The position numbers were made by a program, and so were the translations under genes. The notes below the pieces were generated by a model. That model did no database searches. It was given only the letters and a program-made list of their open reading frames with translations, and had not been told where the DNA came from. Shown piece after piece: positions 8,382-15,134 of a stretch of 64,000 bases of DNA. Source of the DNA: Candidatus Adiutrix sp. (GTDB lineage Bacteria > Desulfobacterota > Desulfarculia > Adiutricales > Adiutricaceae). Position 1 is the first letter of the stretch. Each line of letters opens with the position of its first letter. The stretch spans positions 1 to 64,000 of the forward strand of contig JAISFR010000081.1 in the NCBI GenBank assembly GCA_031263565.1, read 5' to 3'.

Positions 8382-9656
8382 ATGGTCCCCCCAAGCCGTT
8401 CTTTTTCGTTCCTGGCCCTGAGTTTAGGGGTTTTTTTTCTTTTCAGCGGCCTGGCGGAAGCCAGCCCTCTCCTCAGCGCCGTCGGACAGGCGGCCTCGGG
8501 CCAGGCCGCCGCGCCGCGGAACAGCGTCGGCGGGCGACTGACCGCTCCTGACCAGCAGCCCGGAACGGGCCTGCCGACCGAGGCCGAGGGGCGGCAGGCC
8601 ATCACCGCCCAAGAGGCCGTCGCCCTTCTGACCAATTCCGCCGAGCAGGGGCAGCCGGAAGCCATGATGAGTCTGGCCTCTTTTTACGAGCAGGGTCTGG
8701 GCGTCGCCCGCAACCACTCTGAAGCCTTGGAATGGTACCAGAAGGCCGCCGAAAAGAACCTGCCGGCCGGCTTCTATCAGTTGGGCCTGGCCTATGAAGC
8801 CGGCAAAGGCGTCACCGCCAACCGCGACGCGGCCGTCACCTATTTTCAAAAGGCCGCCGACCTGAAAGTGGCCGAGGCCGCCTACAAACTGGCCGCCCTG
8901 GCCATGGCCGGTCCGGCCGCCAAAAGCGACGACCAAAAGGCCCTGGATTATCTGAGAAAGGCCGGGGTAAGCGGGCCGCGCGGCCAGGAGACGCTGGGCA
9001 CCTTCTACGAAAATGGCGTGGGGGTCATCCCTAATTACAGCACGGCTTTCAACTGGTACCAGAAAGCGGCCGCAGGCGGCCTGGCCACGGCCTACTTCCG
9101 TCTGGGCACCTGTTACGAAATCGGCTTCGGCACGGCCGCCGACCCCCAGGCGGCCCTGGCCAATTTCCAGAAAGCCGCCGACCTGAAGCTGGCCGCCGCG
9201 GCCTATAAGCTGGCCGCCCTTTATCTGGGCGGCGCCCTGACCCCCCCGGACCAGAAGAAGGCCTTCCAGTATCTTCAGGGCGCCGCCAATAACGGCCACG
9301 CCCTGGCCGCCAACGAACTGGGGGTGGTCTATCTTCAGGGCCTGCTGGAACAGCCGGTGGATACCGACAAGGCCCTGGACAGCTTTCTGAAAGGGGCTGA
9401 TCTGGGCAATACCGAAGCCATGAAAAACATAGCCGTCGTCTTCAAAAACGGCCTGGGCCGCAAACCGGACGCCGCCCAGGCCCTGAAGTGGTATACGATC
9501 GCCCGGAAGGCCGGCTACCAGGCCGAGGGGCTTGAGGAACTCATCAATGAAATCAAAAAACCCCTGACTCCGGCCCGGATTAAAGAGAGCGAAGCCGAAG
9601 CCGACAAGTGGCTGGCCGCCTTCGAGGCCGAAAGGCCGGCGCCGGCCCAGAATTAA
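8382..9656 (+). CDS. Secreted Sel1-repeat (TPR-like) protein
   Basis: A 424-residue protein with a signal peptide (hydrophobic core 9-25, probable cleavage after AEA). Successive Sel1-like repeats of about 36 residues follow from residue 80 to 375, recognisable by A-x-x-x-L-A-x-x-Y-x-x-G-x-G-V and A-x-x-W-Y-x-K-A-A. These alpha-helical solenoids act as protein interaction scaffolds in the periplasm or at the membrane. GAGG lies upstream of the ATG. It follows the DHH gene by 25 bases and is probably co-transcribed with it. The partner is unknown. Confidence 0.85.
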   Translation: MVPPSRSFSFLALSLGVFFLFSGLAEASPLLSAVGQAASGQAAAPRNSVGGRLTAPDQQPGTGLPTEAEGRQAITAQEAVALLTNSAEQGQPEAMMSLASFYEQGLGVARNHSEALEWYQKAAEKNLPAGFYQLGLAYEAGKGVTANRDAAVTYFQKAADLKVAEAAYKLAALAMAGPAAKSDDQKALDYLRKAGVSGPRGQETLGTFYENGVGVIPNYSTAFNWYQKAAAGGLATAYFRLGTCYEIGFGTAADPQAALANFQKAADLKLAAAAYKLAALYLGGALTPPDQKKAFQYLQGAANNGHALAANELGVVYLQGLLEQPVDTDKALDSFLKGADLGNTEAMKNIAVVFKNGLGRKPDAAQALKWYTIARKAGYQAEGLEELINEIKKPLTPARIKESEAEADKWLAAFEAERPAPAQN

Positions 9657-9679
9657 TTAAAAGCGGCATAAGATACTAA

Positions 9680-9732
9680 TAGACAGTCAAGGCTTTGAAA
9701 TGCGGCCAAGCCGCACTTCAAAGCCTTGACTG
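9680..9732. terminator. Bidirectional terminator, 27-bp stem
   Basis: Arms 9680-9706 and 9710-9736 region pair over 27 positions with a single mismatch (A9700 opposite C9716) around the loop CAA. It is followed by AATTTT on the forward strand. It separates the convergent Sel1 and pirin genes. The stem is far longer than needed for termination. Confidence 0.7.
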
Positions 9733-9751
9733 TCTAAATTTTGACTTGGTA

Positions 9752-10594
9752 CTAAGTTCTGGCGAAGGTATTGTTTTCCAGTTCCTGGAAGGCCTGGTCC
9801 AGTTCTTCGCGGCTGTTCATGACGATGGGTCCGCCCCAGGCCACCGGCTCATGGAGCGGACGGGCCTGGCAGAGGACGAAACGCAGACCCTCGGCCCCGG
9901 CCCGGACCTGGACTTTGTCGCCCGGCCCGAAAAGAATGGCGTGCTTTTGGGAGACGATGGTTTCGCTTTGATCAAAGCGGCCCTGGCCTTCCAGGATGTA
10001 GAGGTAGACGGTGGCCTGGGGGTCGGACGGGAATGACCAGCCGGCTCCGCCGGCCAGGGCCACGTCAATGAAAGTGGCCTGAAGGTGTTCGGGACGCAGG
10101 GCGCCCGGGCGGCCCTGGTAGTCGCCGGCGATGAGCCGGATGGTGGCCGCGTCTTCCTGGATCACCGGCACCTGGTCCCGGGCGGCTCCGTGATATTTGG
10201 GGGGCGCCATTTTTTGGGCCCGGGGCAGGTTCAGCCAGAACTGCAGACCCAGCATCCGGGGGGCCGGCTGAGGCATTTCCTGATGGATGATGCCGCGGCC
10301 GGCGGTCATCCACTGGCATTCCCCGCTTTCGATGCGGCCTTGGTGCCCCAGGCTGTCGCCGTGCTCAATGACGCCCTCCACCAGATAAGTGATGGTCTCG
10401 ATGCCCCGGTGAGGATGCCAGGGGAAACCCCTGAGGTAATCGCCGGGATTGGTGGAGTCAAAGGCATCCAGCATCAGGAAAGGGTCGAAATCGTCCACGG
10501 TGTCCGGACCCAGAACCCGCACCAGCTTGACGCCGGCACCGTCCTGGGTGGCCTGACCGGTGACGATTTTTTTTATTCCGCGCATGGCGCTCAT
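9752..10594 (-). CDS. Pirin family cupin protein
   Basis: A 280-residue bicupin of the pirin family. The N-terminal cupin shows FPWHPHRGIETITYL with the metal-binding HPHRG, and later GEHQWMTAGRG-like GECQWMTAGRGIIHQE, where His and Glu complete the iron site. Many pirins have quercetinase activity; others act as metabolic regulators, so function is open. The start at 10594 has GGAGG five bases upstream and lies under a strong promoter. The longer frame to 10672 would begin inside the -35 box and is rejected. Confidence 0.88.
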   Translation of the reverse strand: MSAMRGIKKIVTGQATQDGAGVKLVRVLGPDTVDDFDPFLMLDAFDSTNPGDYLRGFPWHPHRGIETITYLVEGVIEHGDSLGHQGRIESGECQWMTAGRGIIHQEMPQPAPRMLGLQFWLNLPRAQKMAPPKYHGAARDQVPVIQEDAATIRLIAGDYQGRPGALRPEHLQATFIDVALAGGAGWSFPSDPQATVYLYILEGQGRFDQSETIVSQKHAILFGPGDKVQVRAGAEGLRFVLCQARPLHEPVAWGGPIVMNSREELDQAFQELENNTFART

Positions 10595-10643
10595 GCCAGC
10601 CTCCAGATCAATAATAATTTGCTTAGGGATGGTCAATAAACAA

Positions 10644-10672
10644 GCTATACATCTCCATAATCCATTTGTCAA
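10644..10672 (-). promoter_or_regulatory. Sigma-70-type promoter for pirin
   Basis: Reverse strand: TTGACA, 17 bases, TATAGC. The -35 is a perfect consensus. It is positioned about 50 bases before the pirin start codon. The dispersed repeat at 10687 begins just upstream of the -35. Confidence 0.65.
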
Positions 10673-10686
10673 GGGTTCCGGGAGCG

Positions 10687-10824
10687 ATTCTCAAAGTAGC
10701 TTCCCATCTTCAAGTGGCCTGGTCGCAGCCGGGCAAAAAGGGCGATTTTTGCCCGGCAGGGGACGGATTGGCCGCCAAAACCGGTCGCTCCGCTCCGTCG
10801 CCCTCTCCGGGGCGACCGGCTATC
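10687..10824 (+). repeat. Dispersed double-hairpin intergenic repeat, copy 1
   Basis: It opens with ATTCTCAAAGTAG (10687-10699). Hairpin A pairs GCCGGGCAAAAA (10728-10739) with 10746-10757. Hairpin B pairs CCGGTCGC (10781-10788) with GCGACCGG (10812-10819). The sequence is nearly identical to copies at 38064 (inverted and complete) and 40304. The right terminal inverted repeat is missing here. It is non-coding. Confidence 0.8.
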
Positions 10825-10827
10825 CCT

Positions 10828-10848
10828 AAAAAACCCCGCAAAGCGGGG
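10828..10848 (-). terminator. Rho-independent terminator of the molbindin gene
   Basis: On the reverse strand CCCCGC-TTT-GCGGGG is followed directly by six T (10833-10828). It is located about 55 bases past the molbindin stop codon. Confidence 0.75.
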
Positions 10849-10903
10849 CGAAAAGCGTCGGGCGGCTGGAAAAAAGCATTTTCAAGCCGCCCCCCAATCA
10901 ATC

Positions 10904-11335
10904 TCAGTCCTCCACCGCCACCAGAACATGGGAGGCTTTGATCAGTGCCCCGGCCGGGGCGCCTTCCTCAAGGCCCAGGCTGTCGAGGCTGGCGTTGGTG
11001 ATGATGGCCACCAACTGGCGGCCGCCGGCCAGGTTCAAAATTACCTCGCTGTTGACCGCGCCCCTGGTGACCTTGGCCACCGTGCCGCTGAGGTTGTTGC
11101 GGGCGCTGACCTTCAGCCCCTGGCCGTCGGTCAGGATGACCCAGGAAGCCTTGATCAGGGCGCAGGCCGCCAGGCCTTCCTTAAGACCCAGAGTCTTGAC
11201 GCTCTCGTTGGTGATGACGGCCACGATGTCCTGACCGCCGAGGTCCAGGACCACTTCGGCGTTGACCGCCCCTAAAGTGACCCGCTTGACTTGGCCCTGA
11301 AAAACGTTTCTGGCGCTGGTTTTGATTCCGCTCAT
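10904..11335 (-). CDS. Molbindin-type protein with two Mop domains
   Basis: A 143-residue protein made of two tandem Mop/TOBE repeats of about 70 residues. Each reads SARN-x-x-x-G-x-V-x-x-V-x-x-GAVN-x-EV and ends in ALIKAS-x-V. Mop domains oligomerise and bind molybdate or tungstate, acting as cytoplasmic molybdenum stores or buffers. The start at 11335 has GAGGGG six bases upstream; an upstream in-frame ATG at 11401 lies before the promoter start point. It is monocistronic, with its own promoter and terminator. A molybdenum store fits with yqeC in the same window. Confidence 0.88.
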   Translation of the reverse strand: MSGIKTSARNVFQGQVKRVTLGAVNAEVVLDLGGQDIVAVITNESVKTLGLKEGLAACALIKASWVILTDGQGLKVSARNNLSGTVAKVTRGAVNSEVILNLAGGRQLVAIITNASLDSLGLEEGAPAGALIKASHVLVAVED

Positions 11336-11352
11336 GATAAACCCCTCTTTTG

Positions 11353-11366
11353 CATTACTGGTAATG
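11353..11366. promoter_or_regulatory. Candidate operator upstream of molbindin
   Basis: The 14-bp inverted repeat CATTAC-TG-GTAATG lies between the predicted transcription start (about 11383) and the start codon. It could be a repressor operator or an RNA hairpin near the ribosome site. It does not match the E. coli ModE consensus. Confidence 0.35.
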
Positions 11367-11389
11367 AAGATCCCGGTGATCTGTTTCTG

Positions 11390-11418
11390 AATATAAGGCA
11401 TGTTTTACAATTTGGCAA
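11390..11418 (-). promoter_or_regulatory. Sigma-70-type promoter for molbindin
   Basis: Reverse strand: TTGCCA, 17 bases, TATATT, about 55 bases before the start codon, within an AT-rich stretch. From 11419 to 11608 I see only AT-rich non-coding sequence. Confidence 0.65.
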
Positions 11419-11608
11419 GATATTTTTTAAATTAATATCCTGGATTACTATAAAATAAAATTACATATCCCCGGCGGCCTAAGAGGCGGAAATCAAAAAA
11501 TAAAATTTTTGAACAAAGCGTTATTGATTGTCTGGCCATAACCGCGGGCCGACCTTGATTCAGACCGGGGATAATATAAGGCGCCGGGAGCGAGGGTGAC
11601 CCCAAGAC

Positions 11609-11632
11609 AAAGCCGCCTCTTCAGGCGGCTTT
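11609..11632 (-). terminator. Terminator of fba
   Basis: AAAGCCGCCT (11609-11618) pairs with AGGCGGCTTT (11623-11632) around CTTC. On the reverse strand the stem ends in TTTGTCTT, a weak T-tract, 32 bases after the fba stop. Confidence 0.6.
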
Positions 11633-11663
11633 CAGGGATGATGCTTTATAAGGCTGAAACGGC

Positions 11664-12953
11664 TCAGTCGTCGAAATTTCCTTCCGGGCCTTTGCCGCTG
11701 TTTAAAGCCGCGGCTTTCCGGGTGATTTTTTCCGGGGTCCATTCGGCCGGGTCTTCAAGGCGCGAGGCTTTTTCGCCCAGGTCGAAGCCGCCGGCCTTCA
11801 TGATGGCTTCATAGGCCAGTTGGGCGCTGCCCTGGGCCGAGAAAACATTGGTCAGGAGGCGATAGGTGAAGTCCTCGACATCCTTGGCCATGCGTTCCCG
11901 GATTTCCCGGCTCTGAGCCATGATCTTGTTTTCATAAGGCAGGTTGAATTTTTTATAGTCCCCGGCCTTCAGATTCTGGGCCCGGCCGGCGGACTCGATC
12001 TCGGCCCAGAGTTTCTCGCTCATACCCCGGCCTTCCACCTTGATGAATTTGCCGTCGGCATCCAGTTCGGCGTTGCCGTAGTCGTCGATCTTGACCCCCC
12101 AGGAAACCATCTGCAGCGCGGTGGCCACGTTGGCCTTGGTGGTGTTGGTGAACTGGGCGATCTCCCTGAGGCGCTCGGAAGAGTTGCCGCTGGTGCCGTG
12201 CTGGGCGCCCGACAGGCCGTAAGGCTTGACGGCCTGATGCACTTTGGCCGTCAGTTCCACCTGGATGCCGGTGGAGGAGGCCTGGATGCCGTGGGTGGTG
12301 CCGTTGTTGAGGGCGATCCAGTCGGGGTGGATGCCGTGGGCGTTCAGGCCCTGGGCCAGGAAGAGGGCGTCTTCCGGGGTGGAAAGCCCCACGTCGCCCT
12401 TGATCTCGCCCACTTCGCATTCCAGCCCGGCCCATTTGGGTATAAAGGGGTTGATGGCGATGGAGGCCAGAAGGTTCTTGTCGTCGGTCATGTGGGAGGC
12501 GTCAATGGCGATGGAGGTCATGCCGGCCTCGAACATGGAGGGCACTTCCAGCTTGGCCTTTTCCAGGTCCTGGTCGTTCTTCAGGCCGTAGTGGTCGGCA
12601 TGGACGGCCACCGGAATGGTCAGGCCCATTTCGTTGATCAGGGCGTCCACCTGGCGGGCCAGATTCCAATAATTGGGCGCGCAGTAGGCGCTGGCCCCGC
12701 CTTCGCTCTTGGCGATCTCAATGATGACGGCCGCGTCGGCCCGCTGGGCGGCGGCCAGGACGCCCCTGATGATCAGATGGTTGCGGGCGTTGGCGGCGAT
12801 GGTCATGGAACGCCCTTTGCTCATCAGGGCCCGGTCGATGACCTTGCCGCTGACCAGAAGAGCCCTGGAATTGGGAAAAAGCTTCTGAATGTTGGGCGGC
12901 CGTCCGATTTCGATCAGTTTGGCGTATTCCGGCGAATTTTGGGACCAGGCCAT
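11664..12953 (-). CDS. fba: Class II fructose-1,6-bisphosphate aldolase
   Basis: A 429-residue class II (zinc) aldolase that interconverts fructose-1,6-bisphosphate with dihydroxyacetone phosphate and glyceraldehyde-3-phosphate in glycolysis and gluconeogenesis. Metal and substrate residues are visible in PVAVHADHYG, DASHMTDDKN, ECEVGEIKGD, GIQASSTG-type and LSGAQHGTSGN stretches. It is longer than the common 280-360-residue forms because of a C-terminal extension. GGAGG lies six bases before the start. It is 61 bases downstream of asd on the same strand and is probably co-transcribed. In an organism fixing CO2 through acetyl-CoA it would run in the gluconeogenic direction. Confidence 0.88.
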   Translation of the reverse strand: MAWSQNSPEYAKLIEIGRPPNIQKLFPNSRALLVSGKVIDRALMSKGRSMTIAANARNHLIIRGVLAAAQRADAAVIIEIAKSEGGASAYCAPNYWNLARQVDALINEMGLTIPVAVHADHYGLKNDQDLEKAKLEVPSMFEAGMTSIAIDASHMTDDKNLLASIAINPFIPKWAGLECEVGEIKGDVGLSTPEDALFLAQGLNAHGIHPDWIALNNGTTHGIQASSTGIQVELTAKVHQAVKPYGLSGAQHGTSGNSSERLREIAQFTNTTKANVATALQMVSWGVKIDDYGNAELDADGKFIKVEGRGMSEKLWAEIESAGRAQNLKAGDYKKFNLPYENKIMAQSREIRERMAKDVEDFTYRLLTNVFSAQGSAQLAYEAIMKAGGFDLGEKASRLEDPAEWTPEKITRKAAALNSGKGPEGNFDD

Positions 12954-13014
12954 GAGGCACCTCCATGGAAAAGATAAATATTACAGCAAAAGCGGCTGGG
13001 CCGGGGCCGGGGGC

Positions 13015-14052
13015 TCACCATACCCAGTCGGTTTTCAACAGTTCAGGGTCGCGGACCAGGAGTTCGGCGATTTCCACGGCGTTGCCGGCCGCGCCCTTGC
13101 GGAGGTTGTCGGCAACCACCCACATGGTCAGGCCGTTGTCGCAGGATATATCGGCCCGGATGCGGCCGACGAAGACCTCGTCCCGCCCGGCGGCGTCGGT
13201 GGCCAGGGGGTATTTATTGTTGTCCGGATCGTCCACCACCAGGAGGCCGGGAGCCCGGCTCATCAATTCCCGGGCCGCCCCGGCGTCAATGTGGCGGGCG
13301 GTTTCGATCCAGACGGCTTCGGAATGGCCGTAGAAGACCGGCACCCTGACGCAGGTGGCCGATATTTTGATGCTGTCGTCGCCGAAAATTTTCCTGGTCT
13401 CATTGACCATCTTCATCTCTTCTTTGCTGTAGCCGTTGTCGGTGAAGACATCGATATGGGGCAGACAGTTGAAGGCGATGCGGTGGGGATAGACCGACCT
13501 GGTCGGTTCCTGGCAGTTGAAGATCTGCCTAGTCTGCTCGGCCAGTTCCTCGATGGCTTTCTGGCCGGTGCCGGAGACGGCCTGATAGGTGGCCACCACG
13601 ATGCGCCGGATGCCCACCGCGTCGTAGATGGGTTTCAAGGCCACCAGCATCTGGATGGTCGAGCAGTTGGGGTTGGCGATTATGCCCCGGTGCCGGGCCA
13701 GAACCCGGGCGTTGACTTCCGGCACCACCAGGGGCACCCGCTCGTCCATCCGCCAGCAGGATGAATTGTCGATCACCGGACAGCCGCTCCTGGCGGCGAT
13801 GGGGGCGTATTCCCGGCTGGTCGAGGCGCCGGCCGAAAAAATAGCCAGATCCAGGTCTTTGAAGGAGTCCGGGGTCACTTCTTCCACAGTGATTTCGCCG
13901 CCGGCGAATTCCAGCCGGCTCCCGGCCGACCGGGAAGAGGCCAGAGCCTTGACCGAGGCCCAGGGAAAGCCCCGTTCCTCAAGGCAGTTCAACACTTCCC
14001 GCCCCACCGCGCCGGAGGCTCCCAAAACACCCACGTTGTATTCTCTGGACAT
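13015..14052 (-). CDS. asd: Aspartate-semialdehyde dehydrogenase
   Basis: A 345-residue NADPH-dependent enzyme reducing aspartyl phosphate to aspartate semialdehyde, for lysine/diaminopimelate, threonine and methionine synthesis. The Rossmann motif is VGVLGASGAVG (7-17). The catalytic cysteine is Cys130 in NPNCST. AVSGTGQKAI, EPTRSVYPHRIAFNCLPHID and RVPVFYGHSE are family hallmarks. The start at 14052 has GGGAAG upstream; the open frame to 14217 lacks similarity. A long inverted repeat lies in its leader (14092-14131). It is followed by fba. Confidence 0.93.
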   Translation of the reverse strand: MSREYNVGVLGASGAVGREVLNCLEERGFPWASVKALASSRSAGSRLEFAGGEITVEEVTPDSFKDLDLAIFSAGASTSREYAPIAARSGCPVIDNSSCWRMDERVPLVVPEVNARVLARHRGIIANPNCSTIQMLVALKPIYDAVGIRRIVVATYQAVSGTGQKAIEELAEQTRQIFNCQEPTRSVYPHRIAFNCLPHIDVFTDNGYSKEEMKMVNETRKIFGDDSIKISATCVRVPVFYGHSEAVWIETARHIDAGAARELMSRAPGLLVVDDPDNNKYPLATDAAGRDEVFVGRIRADISCDNGLTMWVVADNLRKGAAGNAVEIAELLVRDPELLKTDWVW

Positions 14053-14091
14053 CCTCTTCCCAGCTTTCCTGAAAAAATCCGCGCTTCGGCA

Positions 14092-14131
14092 GTTCCAATT
14101 CCATACTAAATAGGCCTTCAATAATTGGAAC
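14092..14131. promoter_or_regulatory. Inverted repeat in the asd leader
   Basis: GTTCCAATT (14092-14100) and AATTGGAAC (14123-14131) are exact 9-bp inverted repeats 22 bases apart, 40-80 bases upstream of the asd start. It is either an operator pair or an RNA hairpin. No known lysine or methionine riboswitch consensus was recognised. Confidence 0.3.
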
Positions 14132-14245
14132 CACTTAAGATTTGACCAATATACTATATAATCGGCCCATCCCGCAAGTGCCTTGAACGGGTGATCGGCA
14201 ATTCTCAAGGCTGTCATTGGATAGCAAATAATGATATCCTGAAGA

Positions 14246-14309
14246 GGGAGGCGACCGGTAATAGCCGCCTCTCCCGGACGGGTTCCGTCAAACGCGCCTC
14301 GTGAGGCGC
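14246..14309 (+). promoter_or_regulatory. Attenuator-like leader before alpha/beta hydrolase
   Basis: Four mutually complementary arms are present: GGGAGGCG (14246-14253), CGCCTC (14266-14271), GCGCCTC (14294-14300) and GAGGCGC (14303-14309). Arms 1:2 and 3:4 form two hairpins; 2:4 and 1:3 are alternatives. No T-run follows arm 4, so classical attenuation is not proven. Confidence 0.3.
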
Positions 14310-14367
14310 ATTTGCCGCGAACAGGCGGTCAACATTCAAAGAATCCAAGACCTTTAAGGACTGGGCC

Positions 14368-15060
14368 ATGAGCAGGCCGACTTCTCTGTTCAAAACGGAC
14401 AATCAAAGCCGCGGACTTGAGCTTTTCCATGAAAAGCGGGGCGCCGGCCCGCCTTTGATCCTGCTGCACGGCAACGGCGAGGATCATCACATCTTCGACC
14501 GGATAGCCCCCAGGCTGGCGGCCCATTTTACGGTTTACGCCCTCGACAGCCGCAATCACGGGCAAAGCCCCCAAACGGATGATTACAGTTATGAGGCCCT
14601 GGCCGGGGATCTCGAGGCCTTTATTCAGGCTCTCGGGCTGGGCCGGGTCGGCTTGATCGGCTTCAGCGACGGGGCTATCGTGGCCCTGATGCTGGCCATG
14701 AAGCCCGGTCGGCTGATCAGGAAAATGGCCTTGCTGGGGGTCAATCTCAAACCTGACGACTTTAAGGCGGAAATTTATGACGAGCTTAAGCGCGCCTATG
14801 CCGAAAGCCGCGACCCGCGGCTGAAGATGATGCTGGAGCAGCCGCGGATAGAATTGGAAGACGTCGGCCGGGTCAGGGTGCCGACTATTCTGATCGCCGG
14901 CGAAAACGACGTCTTCAAACCGGGAACTTTCGCCGAACTGGCCCGGGCCATGCCGGCGGCCCGCTTGAAAATCATGGCCGGGCACAATCACGACAGCTAC
15001 ATTGTGAACCAGGATATACTGTACCAGGATTTTGTCGATTTCTTCGGAACTGGAATCTGA
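14368..15060 (+). CDS. Alpha/beta hydrolase
   Basis: A 230-residue alpha/beta-hydrolase fold protein. Nucleophile Ser100 sits in the elbow GFSDG. The oxyanion region is LLHGNGEDHH (33-42). The acid is probably the Asp of AGENDVFKP, and the histidine lies in GHNHDSY near 207. Relatives include esterases, C-C hydrolases and BioH-like enzymes; the substrate cannot be inferred. AAGGA lies seven bases before the ATG. A leader with competing hairpins precedes it. The gene stands alone between divergent asd and convergent fusA-like genes. Confidence 0.85.
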   Translation: MSRPTSLFKTDNQSRGLELFHEKRGAGPPLILLHGNGEDHHIFDRIAPRLAAHFTVYALDSRNHGQSPQTDDYSYEALAGDLEAFIQALGLGRVGLIGFSDGAIVALMLAMKPGRLIRKMALLGVNLKPDDFKAEIYDELKRAYAESRDPRLKMMLEQPRIELEDVGRVRVPTILIAGENDVFKPGTFAELARAMPAARLKIMAGHNHDSYIVNQDILYQDFVDFFGTGI

Positions 15061-15069
15061 GCCCTGCCC

Positions 15070-15103
15070 AAAAAGCCGGCCCCGCTTAAACGGCGGGGCC
15101 GGC
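15070..15103 (-). terminator. Terminator of the EF-G-like gene
   Basis: GCCGGCCCCGC (15075-15085) pairs perfectly with 15093-15103 around seven bases, followed on the reverse strand by five T. Confidence 0.7.
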
Positions 15104-15134
15104 GGCTGGCAGAGGCTCTCAATTGAGAAGCCGG

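Noticed and set aside
9657-9751. Insertion-sequence ends in the long palindrome
   Set aside because: No flanking direct repeats and no transposase fragment nearby.
11336-11400. Molybdenum-cofactor riboswitch before the molbindin gene
   Set aside because: Leader of about 50 bases is too short for that riboswitch and lacks its conserved helices.
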